From Dipteronia dyeriana (lineage: Eukaryota; Streptophyta; Magnoliopsida; Sapindales; Sapindaceae), in assembly GCA_032871835.1 (NCBI GenBank), contig CM065295.1, forward strand, positions 81,895,819 to 81,959,818: a stretch of 64,000 nucleotides of DNA, read 5' to 3'. Under the pieces are notes generated by a model. The model saw only the letters and a program-made list of their open reading frames with translations. It searched no databases and was not told the DNA's origin. Shown piece by piece: positions 53,265-64,000 of the stretch; within the stretch, counting starts at the first letter, position 1; each line of letters begins with the position of its first letter. The position numbers and the translations under genes are program-made.

Positions 53265-54665
53265 TTAATTGCACAAACATCCCCTAATTTTAAATGAAAT
53301 TGCACTCATATACAACCTTTCCATTTATTACACAAACATTCCCTGTAAAAAGTTGACCAACATGGAATGACGAATTTACCCTTACACAAAATTATCAATT
53401 TTGATCCCTCCATTTTCTATAATAGTAGGTCAATCCCAAAAAACCTTTGACCCTTAATTAAAAATTTAGTTGGAAAACACAACCCTTAACCAATTGAGCT
53501 ACCCAAATACATTGATAGAAGTACGTTAATTTATATATATATATATACCCAGTTATATAATGTATATATGTATATGTATATAGTTATATATGTAAATATG
53601 TGTATATGTATATAGTTATATAATTATATTTTAAAGCTTAATTGACAAAATAATATAAAGAAACACGTATTTAAAATAATTAATTTCCTTTTTTTCATTT
53701 TAATAATTCTATTTTTTTATTAAATATAAGTTTATTATATATATTATATGTATGAGTTCATTTTAATATAAATAGATTTAAATTATTTTAAACAAGTTAT
53801 GTAACTATATATAAACTATATATTTATATTTATATATTTAAAATAAACTCATATATATATAAGAAACAGATTTAGACAATTGAAAAAACTATTTACAATT
53901 TAAGAAACATATTATTATATAATATTTAGATGGGAGAGATACGATCTCCCCATATTTTTTTTAATAAACAATTGATAAATGTTTTATAAATAAATAATAA
54001 TAATTTTGTCCATTGACCATCAAATTAATATAATAAATTAAGTAATAAAATAATTTAAATCTATTTATATAATTTAAATAAACTCATATATATATTAAAT
54101 AAATTCATATTTAATAATAATATATAAAAAATAGATTTATGTAAAAGAAAAGGAAAATAAAAAAATAAAAGGAAAATAATTATTTTAAAAATGTTAAAAT
54201 TATGGAAAGAATCATATTTATATTATTTTATCAATTAAGCTTTAAAATATAATTATATAACTATATACATATACACATATTTACATATATAACTATATAC
54301 ATATACATATATACATTATATAACTATGTGTATATATATATATATATTTAATTTAACGAACTTCTATCAATGTATTTGGGTAGCTCAATTGGTTAAGGCC
54401 TTAAGGGTTGTATTTTCCAACTATAAGGTTTGAGGTTCAATACTTATTGAATGTAAAAACTAAATTTTTAATTAAAGGAAAAATGTTTTTTTGGGATTGA
54501 CTTGCTATTATAGAAAATAGAGGGACCAGAATTGATAATTTTGTGTAAGGATAAATTCGTTATTCCATGTTGGTCAACCTTTTACAGGAGATGTTTGTGC
54601 AATAAATGGAAAGGTTGCATATATGTGCAATTTCATTTAAACTTAGGGGATGTTTGTACAATTAA
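53265..54665. mobile_element. Foldback element with about 400 bp inverted arms
   Basis: Termini TTAATTGCACAAACATCCCC and TTAATTGTACAAACATCCCC (complement of right), flanked by GGT on each side. The arms (53265-53661 and about 54217-54665) match along their length, including AGTTGACCAACATGGAAT and TCAATTAAGCTTTAAAATAT. The right arm holds TAGCTCAATTGGTTAAGG and GAGGTTCAATAC, resembling tRNA A and B boxes; the left arm has the same in reverse, with the B-box part decayed. The core is AT-rich with no coding. Confidence 0.8.
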
Positions 54666-54823
54666 GGTATTTTTGTTGAACTTAATTAGCTGAATATCTT
54701 GACACGCAACTTTATAATGAGGATGATAGGCTGATAGCTGAGATTATTTATTTATACTTTAATTACAAATTTGAAAGTTAGGGCAGATCACGAATTGTCC
54801 TAGTTTTGTCTTCTACTCCGATG

Positions 54824-55803
54824 TAGGGATGGCTATTTTTCTCGGGACCCCAAATCTCCGCTCCCCCATCCTCATTTAAAGGAAAAAATTTAGGAAAAAA
54901 TGAGAAAATGGAAAGAAGGGAGGTATAGGGATGATTTTTGTCCCCAAATTAAAATGAGGATGAGAATGGGGGGACCCGTCCCCATCCTCATTTCCACCAC
55001 AAATTTCTAAAAGTTGGGATGGGGGTAGGTGACCCCATCCCCATTTTACCGTTTCTCTAAAATATTATAATATTATATTAATATATCGAAAATTATGACA
55101 TAAATACACAATGATGAAATTATATAAAGACATTGAATGTGAGTCACTAATTTTTATATATTTTGACTTGACATGTATGCACTTGTCAAACCTCTTTTAT
55201 AAATGAGTGACCCACATTCAATGTCCTTATATAATTTCATCAGTGCGTACCGATAGGAAAATGACCGATTAATATATATATTTCAATATTTTCATTATTT
55301 CTATTTTACTAACTATATATACATCTTTAATATATAATTTTTACTGATACAAGAAAAATGGAAGAATAGAGAAACAGGGAACCTTGAAAAAATAGGAAAA
55401 CGGGAAAAAATGGAAAATATGGAAAAATGGAGATGGGGTTCAGGGGACCTCACCCCAAAACTACCTCATCCCTATTTTTCCCAAATGGGAAAATGGAGAG
55501 GAATGGGGGATGGTTTGGAAAATGGGGATGAGGATGGGGAGACCTACATCCAACTAGACTTGTCGTCGGTTCCGGCGGTTCATTTTTTTTTTTGCTGCAA
55601 CAGTGAAACAAAAAAAAATATTTGTTCGAACCGGACGGTTCCAACAAATCTGGAACCGGAACCGCTACAGTACCGGTTTCGGTTCCAAACCTTTCCAAAC
55701 GATTCGGTTTTCGGTTTTCGACGGTTCAGTTCCGGTTCGGTTCACCGGTTTGAACCGAACCGCCGACATGTCTCCAACCACATTTCCCCATTGGCTATCC
55801 CTA
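54824..55803. mobile_element. Non-autonomous hAT element, 980 bp
   Basis: Ends TAGGGATGGCTATTTT and TAGGGATAGCCAATGGGG (complement of right), with exact 8 bp CTCCGATG at 54816-54823 and 55804-55811. The interior has GGGGATGGGG / CCCCATCCCC low complexity and, near the right, GGTTCCGGTTCGG repeats. Open frames such as 55410-55913 arise from this composition. Confidence 0.88.
55113..55242. mobile_element. Small hairpin MITE nested in the hAT element
   Basis: The arms GATGAAATTATATAAAGACA...TGAGTCACT (55113-55149) and AGTGACCCACATTCAATGTC...ATTTCATC (55206-55242) are inverted copies about 37 bp long around a 56 bp loop. Confidence 0.65.
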
Positions 55804-56063
55804 CTCCGATGACCGAATTCTTGAGGCTTTTGACTAGTGGAGTTAGAGAAATTAAACAAAATACAAATTTTGTGTTCGCGATTGTATTTTGGTTAAAATT
55901 TCACAAGTTTTAATTTTGTAAGTTCGCTTTAATTCAGTTTAATACAACTAATGCACCTTAAAATTAGCTTGAAAGAGCAAGATAAAAGAGTAATTACTTG
56001 GAACAATGGATTATAAAGCCTCAATTTCACATCTTTAATTATATACAAATCTATGGTTATCGT

Positions 56064-58044
56064 CTACGTCGAAGAATATGAAGTCCACAGCCGAGAAGAC
56101 GAAGACATGGACACAGAAGAGGGGGTTGCAAGAGAAGATCTGTCGGGCGAATTTCGACACACCGGACATGATGCCTTCATTTTAAGCCACTCATCGATGC
56201 AATCAGCATGGAAGTAATGGTTGCACTCCGGTATGGTCCTTAATGTTTCCTTAGCTTGGTACTCACACAAGCATATTGAGCAAGTGTTGTCATTAGGTTT
56301 AGGTAGTCGCTTACTTTCACCGAGCAAAGTCTTAGGGTATGACTCTATTGTCGGTCTGTCGATACCCATCACGATAATCGGTGGTGGCAGGCCGAATGAT
56401 GAGGTGGATAGTTCGGCGTTGATGATTAGACGGTGGCGGCGCTGACCGGCAGCCCTAATCATGCTGCAGAGGTAACATGCAAGCCCAATGAAACACAGTG
56501 CCGGAATTCCAATTCCTAATACTATGCCGTATTTGGTGTTCCTTGAATTAATACCTAAACACAGCAAAATTATCAAACCCCAATTGATTGGAAAACCCTA
56601 TAAAGATGATTTAATTAATAATTAGTACTTAAACAAATTAATGAAAATTCAATGAGATGACCAACTACAATAACATTGTTCACTACTCATCATTGTAATT
56701 GATACTTTAAATTACAATAATTATTCACAATAGTTTATATATTGAACTAGCTAGGTCGTGCAGGCATGCATTTTTTCGACGGAAATGGTACTCCAGTTGG
56801 CCAAGGATGTGGACACTAGAACAGTAAAACCACTAGATCCCTACCCCACCACTACATCTACATATATATTTTATGATTTTCATATTTCATGAGTTGACTT
56901 TGACCAACACATCCTTCCATTATCAATCAATATATTGAAAGCTTCTGTGTGCAATTAAACATCTAATTTACGAATTTAGGACATTATTAAGGTGAATGGG
57001 CACCTTTTTTAACAAGACACATTATGCGGTCACATTAAACCATCTATATGTAACCTTTTAGTCAAGATTATAATATGAAAATTATCAAAATATAGTGGAA
57101 ATTTTGAAAAACTATCTTGAGGTTAGATCAAAATCGATACTAATATATTATCGTTCTGAAATTCGTTAAACAATACCCTCCGAACAAAGATTTCACCTAA
57201 TTGTGAAACCATTGAATTCTTTTAATTAGTATTTGGTTTAATTAATCTGACCAACTTTAAAAAAAAAAAAATACGACCAACAAGAACTTTATTAGCTACC
57301 TGCGCTTGTTAATTTGTCGCATGTAGTTTCAAGACCTGTATCACTCTTGAACCCACAAGCCAGACCCAGCTCTTCACAGTACCCACAAGAGGGTCGACGC
57401 CATACCAACCCAATACCAACTTCGAGACCAAACCACAGTCCCCACGGCATTGGAATCCTGACCGTCGAGACCTTCACACACGAAGAAGAAGGCAATCTTG
57501 ACTCGTTGTAGAACACGGTAGGACCCGCCAAAACGGTGTAGTTTTCACTGCTAAGACAAGACACAACCTTGTAGTAACCATAGTCTGCATCCGATGATAT
57601 TATTGATGAGCAGTTGACGAACGTGAAGTTGCTCGTACGATCAGTAACGAAAGGAGAATCCTTCAAACTCAACCCGTGAAGCAGCCGCTTAGGGAAACAG
57701 CTTTCTGGGTCCCTAATCCGGAGCGATTGGGTGATGTAATCGATGTTTTGGACGACGAATGGACCTGAATCACGAGGTAGGTGGAGGATTGTTTGGTTGA
57801 TGCGGTTGCATGAGAGCTCCAAACCTGGATAGACACAACGAGAGGAGGAGAAACTGGTTGGTTGTGGTCTGTTGTTTGTTAACTGGAATGGAAACTTGAT
57901 TGGGAATATGTTGTCGCCACAAAATGATAGAGGACAATTATGATTCTGATCATCAGAGCTTGCTGTGGCGATTTGATGAAGAAATAAGAGAGTACATAAG
58001 AAGCAAAGAGAGAAGAGAAAGAGTTGTGATGATGAGGAGGCCAT
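56064..58044 (-). CDS. RING-H2 finger protein, ATL20/21 type (copy 1)
   Basis: Predicted membrane E3 ubiquitin ligase with a cell-wall-facing ectodomain. Two exons: 58044-57300 and 56554-56064, giving 411 residues. A signal peptide spans about 1-28. A cysteine-rich galacturonan-binding (GUB_WAK) domain begins CPLSFCGDNIFPIKFPF at residue 37, and a WAK-associated type motif (PSCGYCEELGLACGF) closes the ectodomain. A membrane segment lies at about 257-280. The RING-H2 domain at about 340-381 has complete spacing C-X2-C-X15-C-X-H-X2-H-X2-C-X10-C-X2-C. The start is the second in-frame Met (MASSSS), where the hydrophobic signal begins and which aligns with copy 2. The intron shares blocks with copy 2 (CACTAGATCCCTACCC, GAGTTGACTTTGACC). 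Substrate unknown. Confidence 0.9.
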
Positions 58045-58940
58045 TTTTTTTTTTTTTTTTTTGTGGTTGGTGATCATCAGTGTAAAATGTACTGCTAATT
58101 ATTATATATGTTTGTTGTTATTTGAAGTTATCAAGAGAATATATGAACACCCACCAACCATCGCCCAATGTGGTTAGGTGGAAACCAATGTGGTTGGATG
58201 GAAATGTACATATTCATTTGGTCCGAAGATATTTTAAATTCGAGTCTTTATCAAATAGATAAAACCAAACTTTTAAATTTAGTAAAGTTTTGGGAGTCAA
58301 ACTATAGAATTTTCCTTTTATAAGAAGCAAACAGAAAAAAAATAAATTAATTCTACGGATAAGGTGAAATTTTCCAAGAGTCTGAAGAGACCTTGACACC
58401 TCAGGCCACTCAATTGAACAACTTTTTGCTTCTGTTGTGGGAGGTCAAATTAATTTGGTTTAGTGAAACATGATTACGAATTTGTTAATCCGGTTATTCT
58501 CTCGTTTGGTGAGTGATTGTACTTGGATGATAACGACAGATGTTCTAATTAATGTTTTGATAATGATTATATAACATCTAAATTGATACATATATAGTAG
58601 AATTAATTACTTGAAAGCGGCCATATTCTTTATAAAGGGCTTTATTAATACATGATCACTGACTTGTTTTGTTTCATTTACAACATATTTTTGTCGCGGC
58701 AGGCAAACACCAATACTTCTTCTCCTTCTCTTCAAGCTGCATGTATGCAATAATGTCGAAGATAAATATACATGAACTCACGATTGTCTATATGTGAACG
58801 ATTTTATATAGCATGTATCCAATTAATCTAATTTAATCAACTTTTTCACGTGAAACAAAATTTGGTTCAAATTTCATTGATCAGTACATATTTTAATGCT
58901 GTTTCTCGTATAAAAAAAAGAGAGAAAGGAAGAAGACTTA

Positions 58941-59306
58941 TTAAGAACATTCGAGACTAATATCAGGCAACAAAGGAGGTTCGATAACAATTAGACACTT
59001 CGTAGGAAGGTCAGCAAAGCGAGAATTAAACCATCTATATGTGGAAGAACCGAGTCTAAGGCAATTACAAAGAGAGACTTGTTCATTTTTGTCCGTCGAG
59101 TACTTTTCAGGTGCTCGACTGCATCGCAGCCACGTGCCGACTTGGCATATTGGCATTGCGGATCATAAAAGAAATACAAAGGGTCAGCTTAGCTAGGTAA
59201 TATATCGACTGAGCATAACTATGGTTTAATGAGCAGTACTAGTCCCCATCACAGACCCATAAATGAACAAGAAAATGACCAAAATTAGAAGAGCAAGGCG
59301 ATCCAT
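58941..59306 (-). pseudogene. nsLTP pseudogene
   Basis: From ATG at 59306 it reads a signal peptide MDRLALLILVIFLFIYGSVM, then meets a stop (TAA at 59226-59228). Further along, in shifted frames, nsLTP-like pieces remain: a Cys-containing YDPQCQYAKSARGC segment, SLCNCLRLGSS (the CXC region) and a C-terminal DISLECS before TAA at 58941. At least one stop and two frame changes separate them. A matching second-exon start (CTTGAAGAGAAGG) lies near 58737. Confidence 0.82.
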
Positions 59307-59819
59307 ATTGTAAATTATTGGTCACTTTATATTGTTTAATTTGTGAGAAAACTATTGATATGAAGTAATTTATAGAGCGATGCGTTTGCTTAATTGTTGA
59401 TCTTAGCTCAATTTCATGATACCCGGTTTCGTGATTAATTTCATATAGTTGGCAGTTTAACGAAACAATTTGTATATATAGTGCAACATTTTATTAAATT
59501 TGCGTATCGATGATGTATTAATCAAGTGGTCTTATATATTGAAAAAAACTTTATTGAATTGATCACCTGTTTCATTTACTACATATTTATCTCTTGACAT
59601 AGAAAATGAGCAAATAAAACACCAACATTAGGGACAAGTTTATTTGATTTTTGATGCTCTACTCGTCCTTCTCTTCAAGCCCTGCACGAATAGAATAGTA
59701 AAAAAAAAAATCAATACATGATACATATGAATATATGATTCGTATCTCCATCAATCTAATCATATTTTGACATGCGAAGCGAGAAAAACGAAAGTAATAA
59801 GCAAAGAGAACGAGAATAA

Positions 59820-60170
59820 TTACTTGGAACAGTCGAAACTTGGAGAATTAATATTGGGAAGTTTTATGGACACCCCACAATTTTTAGGAAGGGAAGGGAT
59901 GAGAGAAAAATCAAGCCCTGCAAATTTGGATGAGACGGATTCAAGGCACTCGCAAATAGCCTGTCTATCCTCCTTGTCTGAGTAGTTTTTCAGGTATTTG
60001 ACTCCATTGCAGCAACCACTGGCTGGGTTGTTGTCTTCTCTAGTCAGATAAGGTAGGCAAGGGCTCAGCTGGTCTATCACTGACCTGCATGGTGGTGCAC
60101 TACTCACTATCACCATAGACCTCCCGGAAATGAAGAAAAAGGCTAAAACAAGAACTAGACCGCGAGCCAT
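59820..60170 (-). CDS. Non-specific lipid-transfer protein (type 1-like), second intact copy
   Basis: 116 residues: a signal peptide MARGLVLVLAFFFISG...VSS and a mature domain with eight cysteines, C-X9-C-X14-CC-X18-CXC-X22-C-X15-C. It shares CCNGVKYLK, ICECLESV, GLDFSLIPSLPK and PNINSP.FDCSK with the nsLTP at 50875. The start at 60170 is preferred over the upstream Met at 60185 because it aligns with MARLEIL of the other copy. The end TTCCAAGTAATTATTC can be read as stop TAA or as a donor AA|GTAATT spliced to GGCTTGA at 59681, which would end Lys-Ala-stop. Confidence 0.9.
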   Translation of the reverse strand: MARGLVLVLAFFFISGRSMVIVSSAPPCRSVIDQLSPCLPYLTREDNNPASGCCNGVKYLKNYSDKEDRQAICECLESVSSKFAGLDFSLIPSLPKNCGVSIKLPNINSPSFDCSK

Positions 60171-60267
60171 CTTCTTGATTTGCAAATTAAATATTGCTTG
60201 ATTGTTAATTTTGTGAGAAAACTAATTAATTTGATCGGTGATGTGGTTGATGTTGAATTGAAAAGCT

Positions 60268-60279
60268 TTATTTATAGAT
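60268..60279 (-). promoter_or_regulatory. TATA box of the second nsLTP
   Basis: The minus strand reads CTATAAATAAAG about 100 bp upstream of the ATG at 60170, comparable to the spacing at the 50875 nsLTP. Confidence 0.6.
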
Positions 60280-60626
60280 GGATTGTTTCGTTGAAGTTAG
60301 CTAAATATCATGAACACATAAAGTTTGAGGATGGTAGTTGAGCTTTGTAAGCCAATAAGAGACTATTTTCTATACCATCTTTGTTTCAATTACACATATA
60401 TTATGCCTGTAAAACTGACAAATACAAAGTTGATGAGGAAAAAAATTGAAATATTAATTAGTACTAATTATTATTCAAAAATATCACTTTGTATCGGATA
60501 AATTAACTTGTAAGTAAGTTGTATCATACATGACATGATGATAATGACCAAACCAAGTGTAAAACAAAATAAAAGCCTCAAATTCATAACATGGATTGTG
60601 TACAAATTGTATATGGTACTTATCGA

Positions 60627-62562
60627 CTAGGTCAATGAAGATGAAATTGACCGTGGAGATGTTGACGAGGATTCGTTTGGCGAATTTCGACACACGGGAC
60701 ATGATGCCTTCATTTTAAGCCACTCATCGATGCAATGGGCATGGAAGTAATGGTTGCATTCCGGTATGGTCCTTAGTGTCTCCTTGGCTTGGTACTCACA
60801 CAAGCATATTGAGCAAGTGTTGTCATTAGGCTTAGGCAGTCGCTTACTTTCACCTAGCAAAGTCTTAGGGTATGACTCTATGGTGGGTCCATCGAGACCA
60901 GTCAAGATAATCGACGGTGGCAGAGCGATTGATGAGGTGGACAGTGCGGTGTTGTTAAAACGGTTGCGCTCTCCAGCAGCCCTAATCCAGCTGCAGAGAT
61001 AGCATGCAAGCCCAATCATGCAACACAGTGACGGAATTCCAACTCCTAAGACTATACTGTACTTTGTATTCCTTGAAATACCTGATTACACAAAATTATA
61101 CAATTATAAATTGTAATAACATTTCAGGATTCAAAATTACGTACAATTTTCATATACCATATATAACATTAAACATATGATTAAATATATAATGTATCAA
61201 TGTATCATACACTAACCAGTAATATTATGTTGCATGACGATATTGATAAAATTAAAACAAAATGGTATATTTTATAAAAGTAGTGGTGTGGGAGCACATG
61301 CATGATGCACCCCGTACATCCAAGATTTTCTCATATTTATAAATAGAAATAGAGAGGTACGCTACCTATCTAATTGACCATACACCAAACATATGGTGCA
61401 TCAGACCATGGTATCACATGGTGGATTTAATTTAATCAGAAGCATCACACGTGGCGGGATCAGAAAGGCCCACATTTTTTGGGACCGGGCATGCATTGTT
61501 TTCGGAAGTAAACGATACACACACTAGAACCACTGGATCCCTACCCACTACTAGATATTTTCTGATTTCTATTCCATGAGTTGACTTTGACCTATTTGCC
61601 AATAACTCCTCTCCCTTCTTCAGTCTCCTCTCAGCTCATAACGTCTAATTAAATCCATCAAAATCAAACATTTTAATCTGAAAAATCAAAGTTTGAGTAA
61701 AAACCAATTCATAGTTTCAAAATTACTATTCTATTTAATTTAATAGTCAGGAATCATAATTAGAAAAGAGAATTTAATTCTCTATGGGTGACTACAGAAA
61801 AGTTTATTGATTATTAATTAAAAACAGCTCGAACATACCAAATCTTGGGAAACTGGCCATGGAGCATCCGGTATCCAGACTTTTACTGTTCTTGAATACA
61901 CAAGCCCGACCCAGTTCTTCACAGTTCCCACAAGAGGGTCGACTCCATACCAACTCAACATCATCTTCAATACCAGACCTGAATCTCCATGGAATCGGAA
62001 CCGTTGACACGTTCACACACGAAGACGGCATCGTTGACTCGTTATAGTAAATCTCTGCAGGACCGGCCAAAACGGTGTAGTTTTGACGGCTAAGACACGA
62101 CACTTTCCTGTAGGACTCATGATGCTCCGTTAACGTCGTCGCAGAGGACGAGCAATTGAGAAAAGTAAAGCTGTGGAGAAAAGGTTCGATGTTGAAAGGA
62201 GAACCCTCCAAACTGAACCCTTGAAGCAACCGGTTCGGGAAACAGTTTTCCGGGTCGGTTATCCGGAGTGATTGTGTCATGTAGTCGATGAATAGAACCC
62301 TAAACGGGCCCGAATTGGGTAGGTTGAGAATGGTCTGGTTATTGAAGCTGTTGCATGAGAGTTCGAAGCCGGGATAGACACAACGAGAGGAACGGGTGGG
62401 TCTGTTTTTTAACTGGAATGGAAACTTTACTGGGAATATGTTGTCGCCGCAGATCGATAGAGGGCAATAATTTTCGACGCTTTTGGTGATTTGAAAAAGA
62501 AATAAGAGACTGAACCAGAAAGAGACGGGAAAGAGTAGTTTTGATGATGATGGGGAGGCCAT
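60627..62562 (-). CDS. RING-H2 finger protein, ATL20/21 type (copy 2)
   Basis: Two exons, 62562-61839 and 61081-60627, encode 392 residues with the same architecture as copy 1: signal peptide ([17 protein letters not shown]...), galacturonan-binding Cys-rich domain starting [17 protein letters not shown], motif [16 protein letters not shown], a membrane segment ([20 protein letters not shown]) and a complete RING-H2. The linker [18 protein letters not shown] and the RING are almost identical to copy 1, while the ectodomain is more diverged, suggesting either stronger constraint or gene conversion on the RING exon. Its C-terminal tail is shorter. Confidence 0.9.
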
Positions 62563-62606
62563 TTTTGCTTGTTGGTCAATGCATGTGAATGTGAAGGTTA
62601 TGCTGA

Positions 62607-62620
62607 GTATTTATATATCG
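62607..62620 (-). promoter_or_regulatory. Putative TATA box of ATL-type copy 2
   Basis: The minus strand reads CGATATATAAATAC about 50 bp upstream of the ATG. Copy 1 has ATATATAATAATTAG near 58095-58112 at a similar distance from its ATG. Confidence 0.45.
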
Positions 62621-62679
62621 AGAGGAAATATGAAGAAATAATAAATAAATAAAAATAGGGATATTATTATTTTCTCCCC

Positions 62680-64000
62680 TCACCTTTATCCTATTAGAAA
62701 TGTGAGGACAAAGTTTTCCTATATTGACCATTAATCCCCCTACAATGGAAATAATGTGTAATAAACCCATTCTGTTACATTTTTCATCCAATTTCACATT
62801 GACTATCAATATCAAAGGGGCAATTTTGTAAAAGCAAATAATTAAACAAATAAAAACTAAACTAAAAACTAAATAATCTCTCTCTCCTCAAACAACCCCC
62901 TCTCTCTCTCTCTCTCGCTCTCTCTCTCCCCCCAAACAACCATCCACAGCTGTTGAACCAATCACCATCACCATCGCCGTGACCGTTAAACCATAAACCC
63001 TCTCTGTCGCCTCCGTCGTTTGGACCGAAGCCACCCAAACCAGCTCTTTCTGCCGCTGCTTGATCTCTTCCCGCCGCCGACCTTTTTCTCTTTCTTCCTA
63101 TCTCTTTTCTCCTCCTTCTTTCCCTTGACAGAGGGAGACCACTGTGGTCGTCAATCTATCCAATGGGCAATCTTGATTTGGGGTCGATTGATGGTGGATG
63201 GTTCTAGGTCGATGGTGGTCGATCGATGAGGTTGTTATGTTTCTGGGTTTTAGGTTTCTTGATGGTGGTTGATGGACTAGGTTTCCAGATCGACAAATTG
63301 TGTTTGGTTGTGGTTTCAGTGTGTTTGGCGGTGGTGGTGTGTAAGTGGTGAAGTTGATGGTGTGTTTGGCAGTTTGGGTTTGATTTTGGTGAGATGGATT
63401 TTGGTTTGAATTTAAATTTAAATTGATTTTGGTTTAATTTTGTTTTTATTTTAAAATCATGGATTTGATTGGATTACAGTCATATCACTACAATCCGTTT
63501 GACTTTTTTGTTTGATTGATGATGGAGATTTGGTTTTCCTATTTTCAACAAAATTCTGGGGTTTTTTTTTTTACTTTATTTCTGGATTTTTGGGTTAATT
63601 GATGAGAGGAAAAATATTTGGGTTTGGTTTCTTTTTCTTGGTATGATTTTAATTAACTGGATAGTGGGATGATTAAAAAAAATTAAGAACATAGTCTTTG
63701 AAGTTCTGGGCATAATTGAATTTTTTATGTTTTTATTTTTATTTATTTTAATTTCTGTTTTTAAAATTAAATAAAAAATTTAAAAAGACATCTCTACCAT
63801 CCATTTAAAGATGGACAATGAAGATTTTTTTTTCAATAATGTTTTTATAAAAAAAAATAAAAAAAATTTGTTTTATATTTTTTAAATGTATTGTTTATTT
63901 AATAAATATTTTGGGGTTAAATGGTTGTTTCCTAATTATCATAAGGATAAAACTGTCATTGACCATGAGATTGACGGTCAACGCATTTTTTTGGATGGAA
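62680..64000. mobile_element. Dispersed element F, copy F3 (inverted, runs off the window)
   Basis: 62690-62830 is the inverse of the F1/F2 terminus: its complement has TTGTCCTCAC.TTTCTAATAGGA, TCCATTGTAGGGGGATTAA and AATGTAACAG. It is followed by a CTCTCTCTCTC tract (62900-62930), GATGGTGG-type low complexity and, near 63790, a CCATTTAAAGATGGA block like that at 42832 in F1. No gene recognised; the frame at 63020-63229 is composition-driven. Confidence 0.5.

Noticed and set aside
54370..54450. Candidate tRNA gene in the right arm of the foldback
   Set aside because: Box-like motifs only, with the wrong stem pairing and an inverted copy in the left arm.
55410..55913. 167-codon open frame with NRTxxxEPEPLQYRF-like sequence
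   Set aside because: It lies within the hAT element and results from GGGGATGGGG and GGTTCCGGTTCGG repeats.
56221..56445. Plus-strand frame also repeated at 60754
   Set aside because: Antisense of the conserved RING-H2 exon in both ATL-type copies.

Overview
The window is nuclear DNA of a flowering plant, most likely a eudicot. It is AT-rich, its genes have GT-AG introns, and it is crowded with miniature transposons, solo LTRs and retroelement fragments. I see no rRNA, CRISPR or bacterial-type signal. Family names come from sequence patterns I recognise, not from a search.

Layout. (1) 1-5.9 kb, minus strand: the first 17 coding exons of a long-chain acyl-CoA synthetase (LACS4-like); its 3' end lies beyond the left edge. 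(2) 5.9-13.9 kb: intergenic DNA with inverted-repeat elements. (3) 13.9-51.6 kb: a degenerate tandem array of an [OXA1(-) / nsLTP(+)] divergent gene pair. OXA1-A (13.9-17.9 kb) is complete in nine coding exons. OXA1-B (22.3-26.9 kb) is a pseudogene whose truncated tail abuts a broken nsLTP 5' end. OXA1-C (34.5-38.2 kb) is open through eight exons but lacks the last one. The only intact nsLTP of this array is at 50.9 kb. The spacers have been filled by nested transposons: a Mutator-type element holding a solo LTR and a foldback, and a copia-type element holding two solo LTRs. (4) 51.9-55.8 kb: a TIR element with internal short repeats, a long foldback and a hAT element. (5) 56-62.6 kb, minus strand: two ATL20/21-type genes (galacturonan-binding ectodomain, membrane segment, RING-H2) bracketing one nsLTP pseudogene and one intact nsLTP. 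(6) 62.7-64 kb: one end of a dispersed element also seen at 42.6 and 49.2 kb.

The genes are not one pathway. LACS activates fatty acids, OXA1 inserts proteins into the mitochondrial inner membrane, nsLTPs are secreted lipid carriers, and the ATL-type proteins are predicted membrane E3 ubiquitin ligases facing the cell wall. The main story is structural: serial tandem duplication, convergent-gene fusion, exon loss and nested insertion, readable because paralogous copies give empty-site references.
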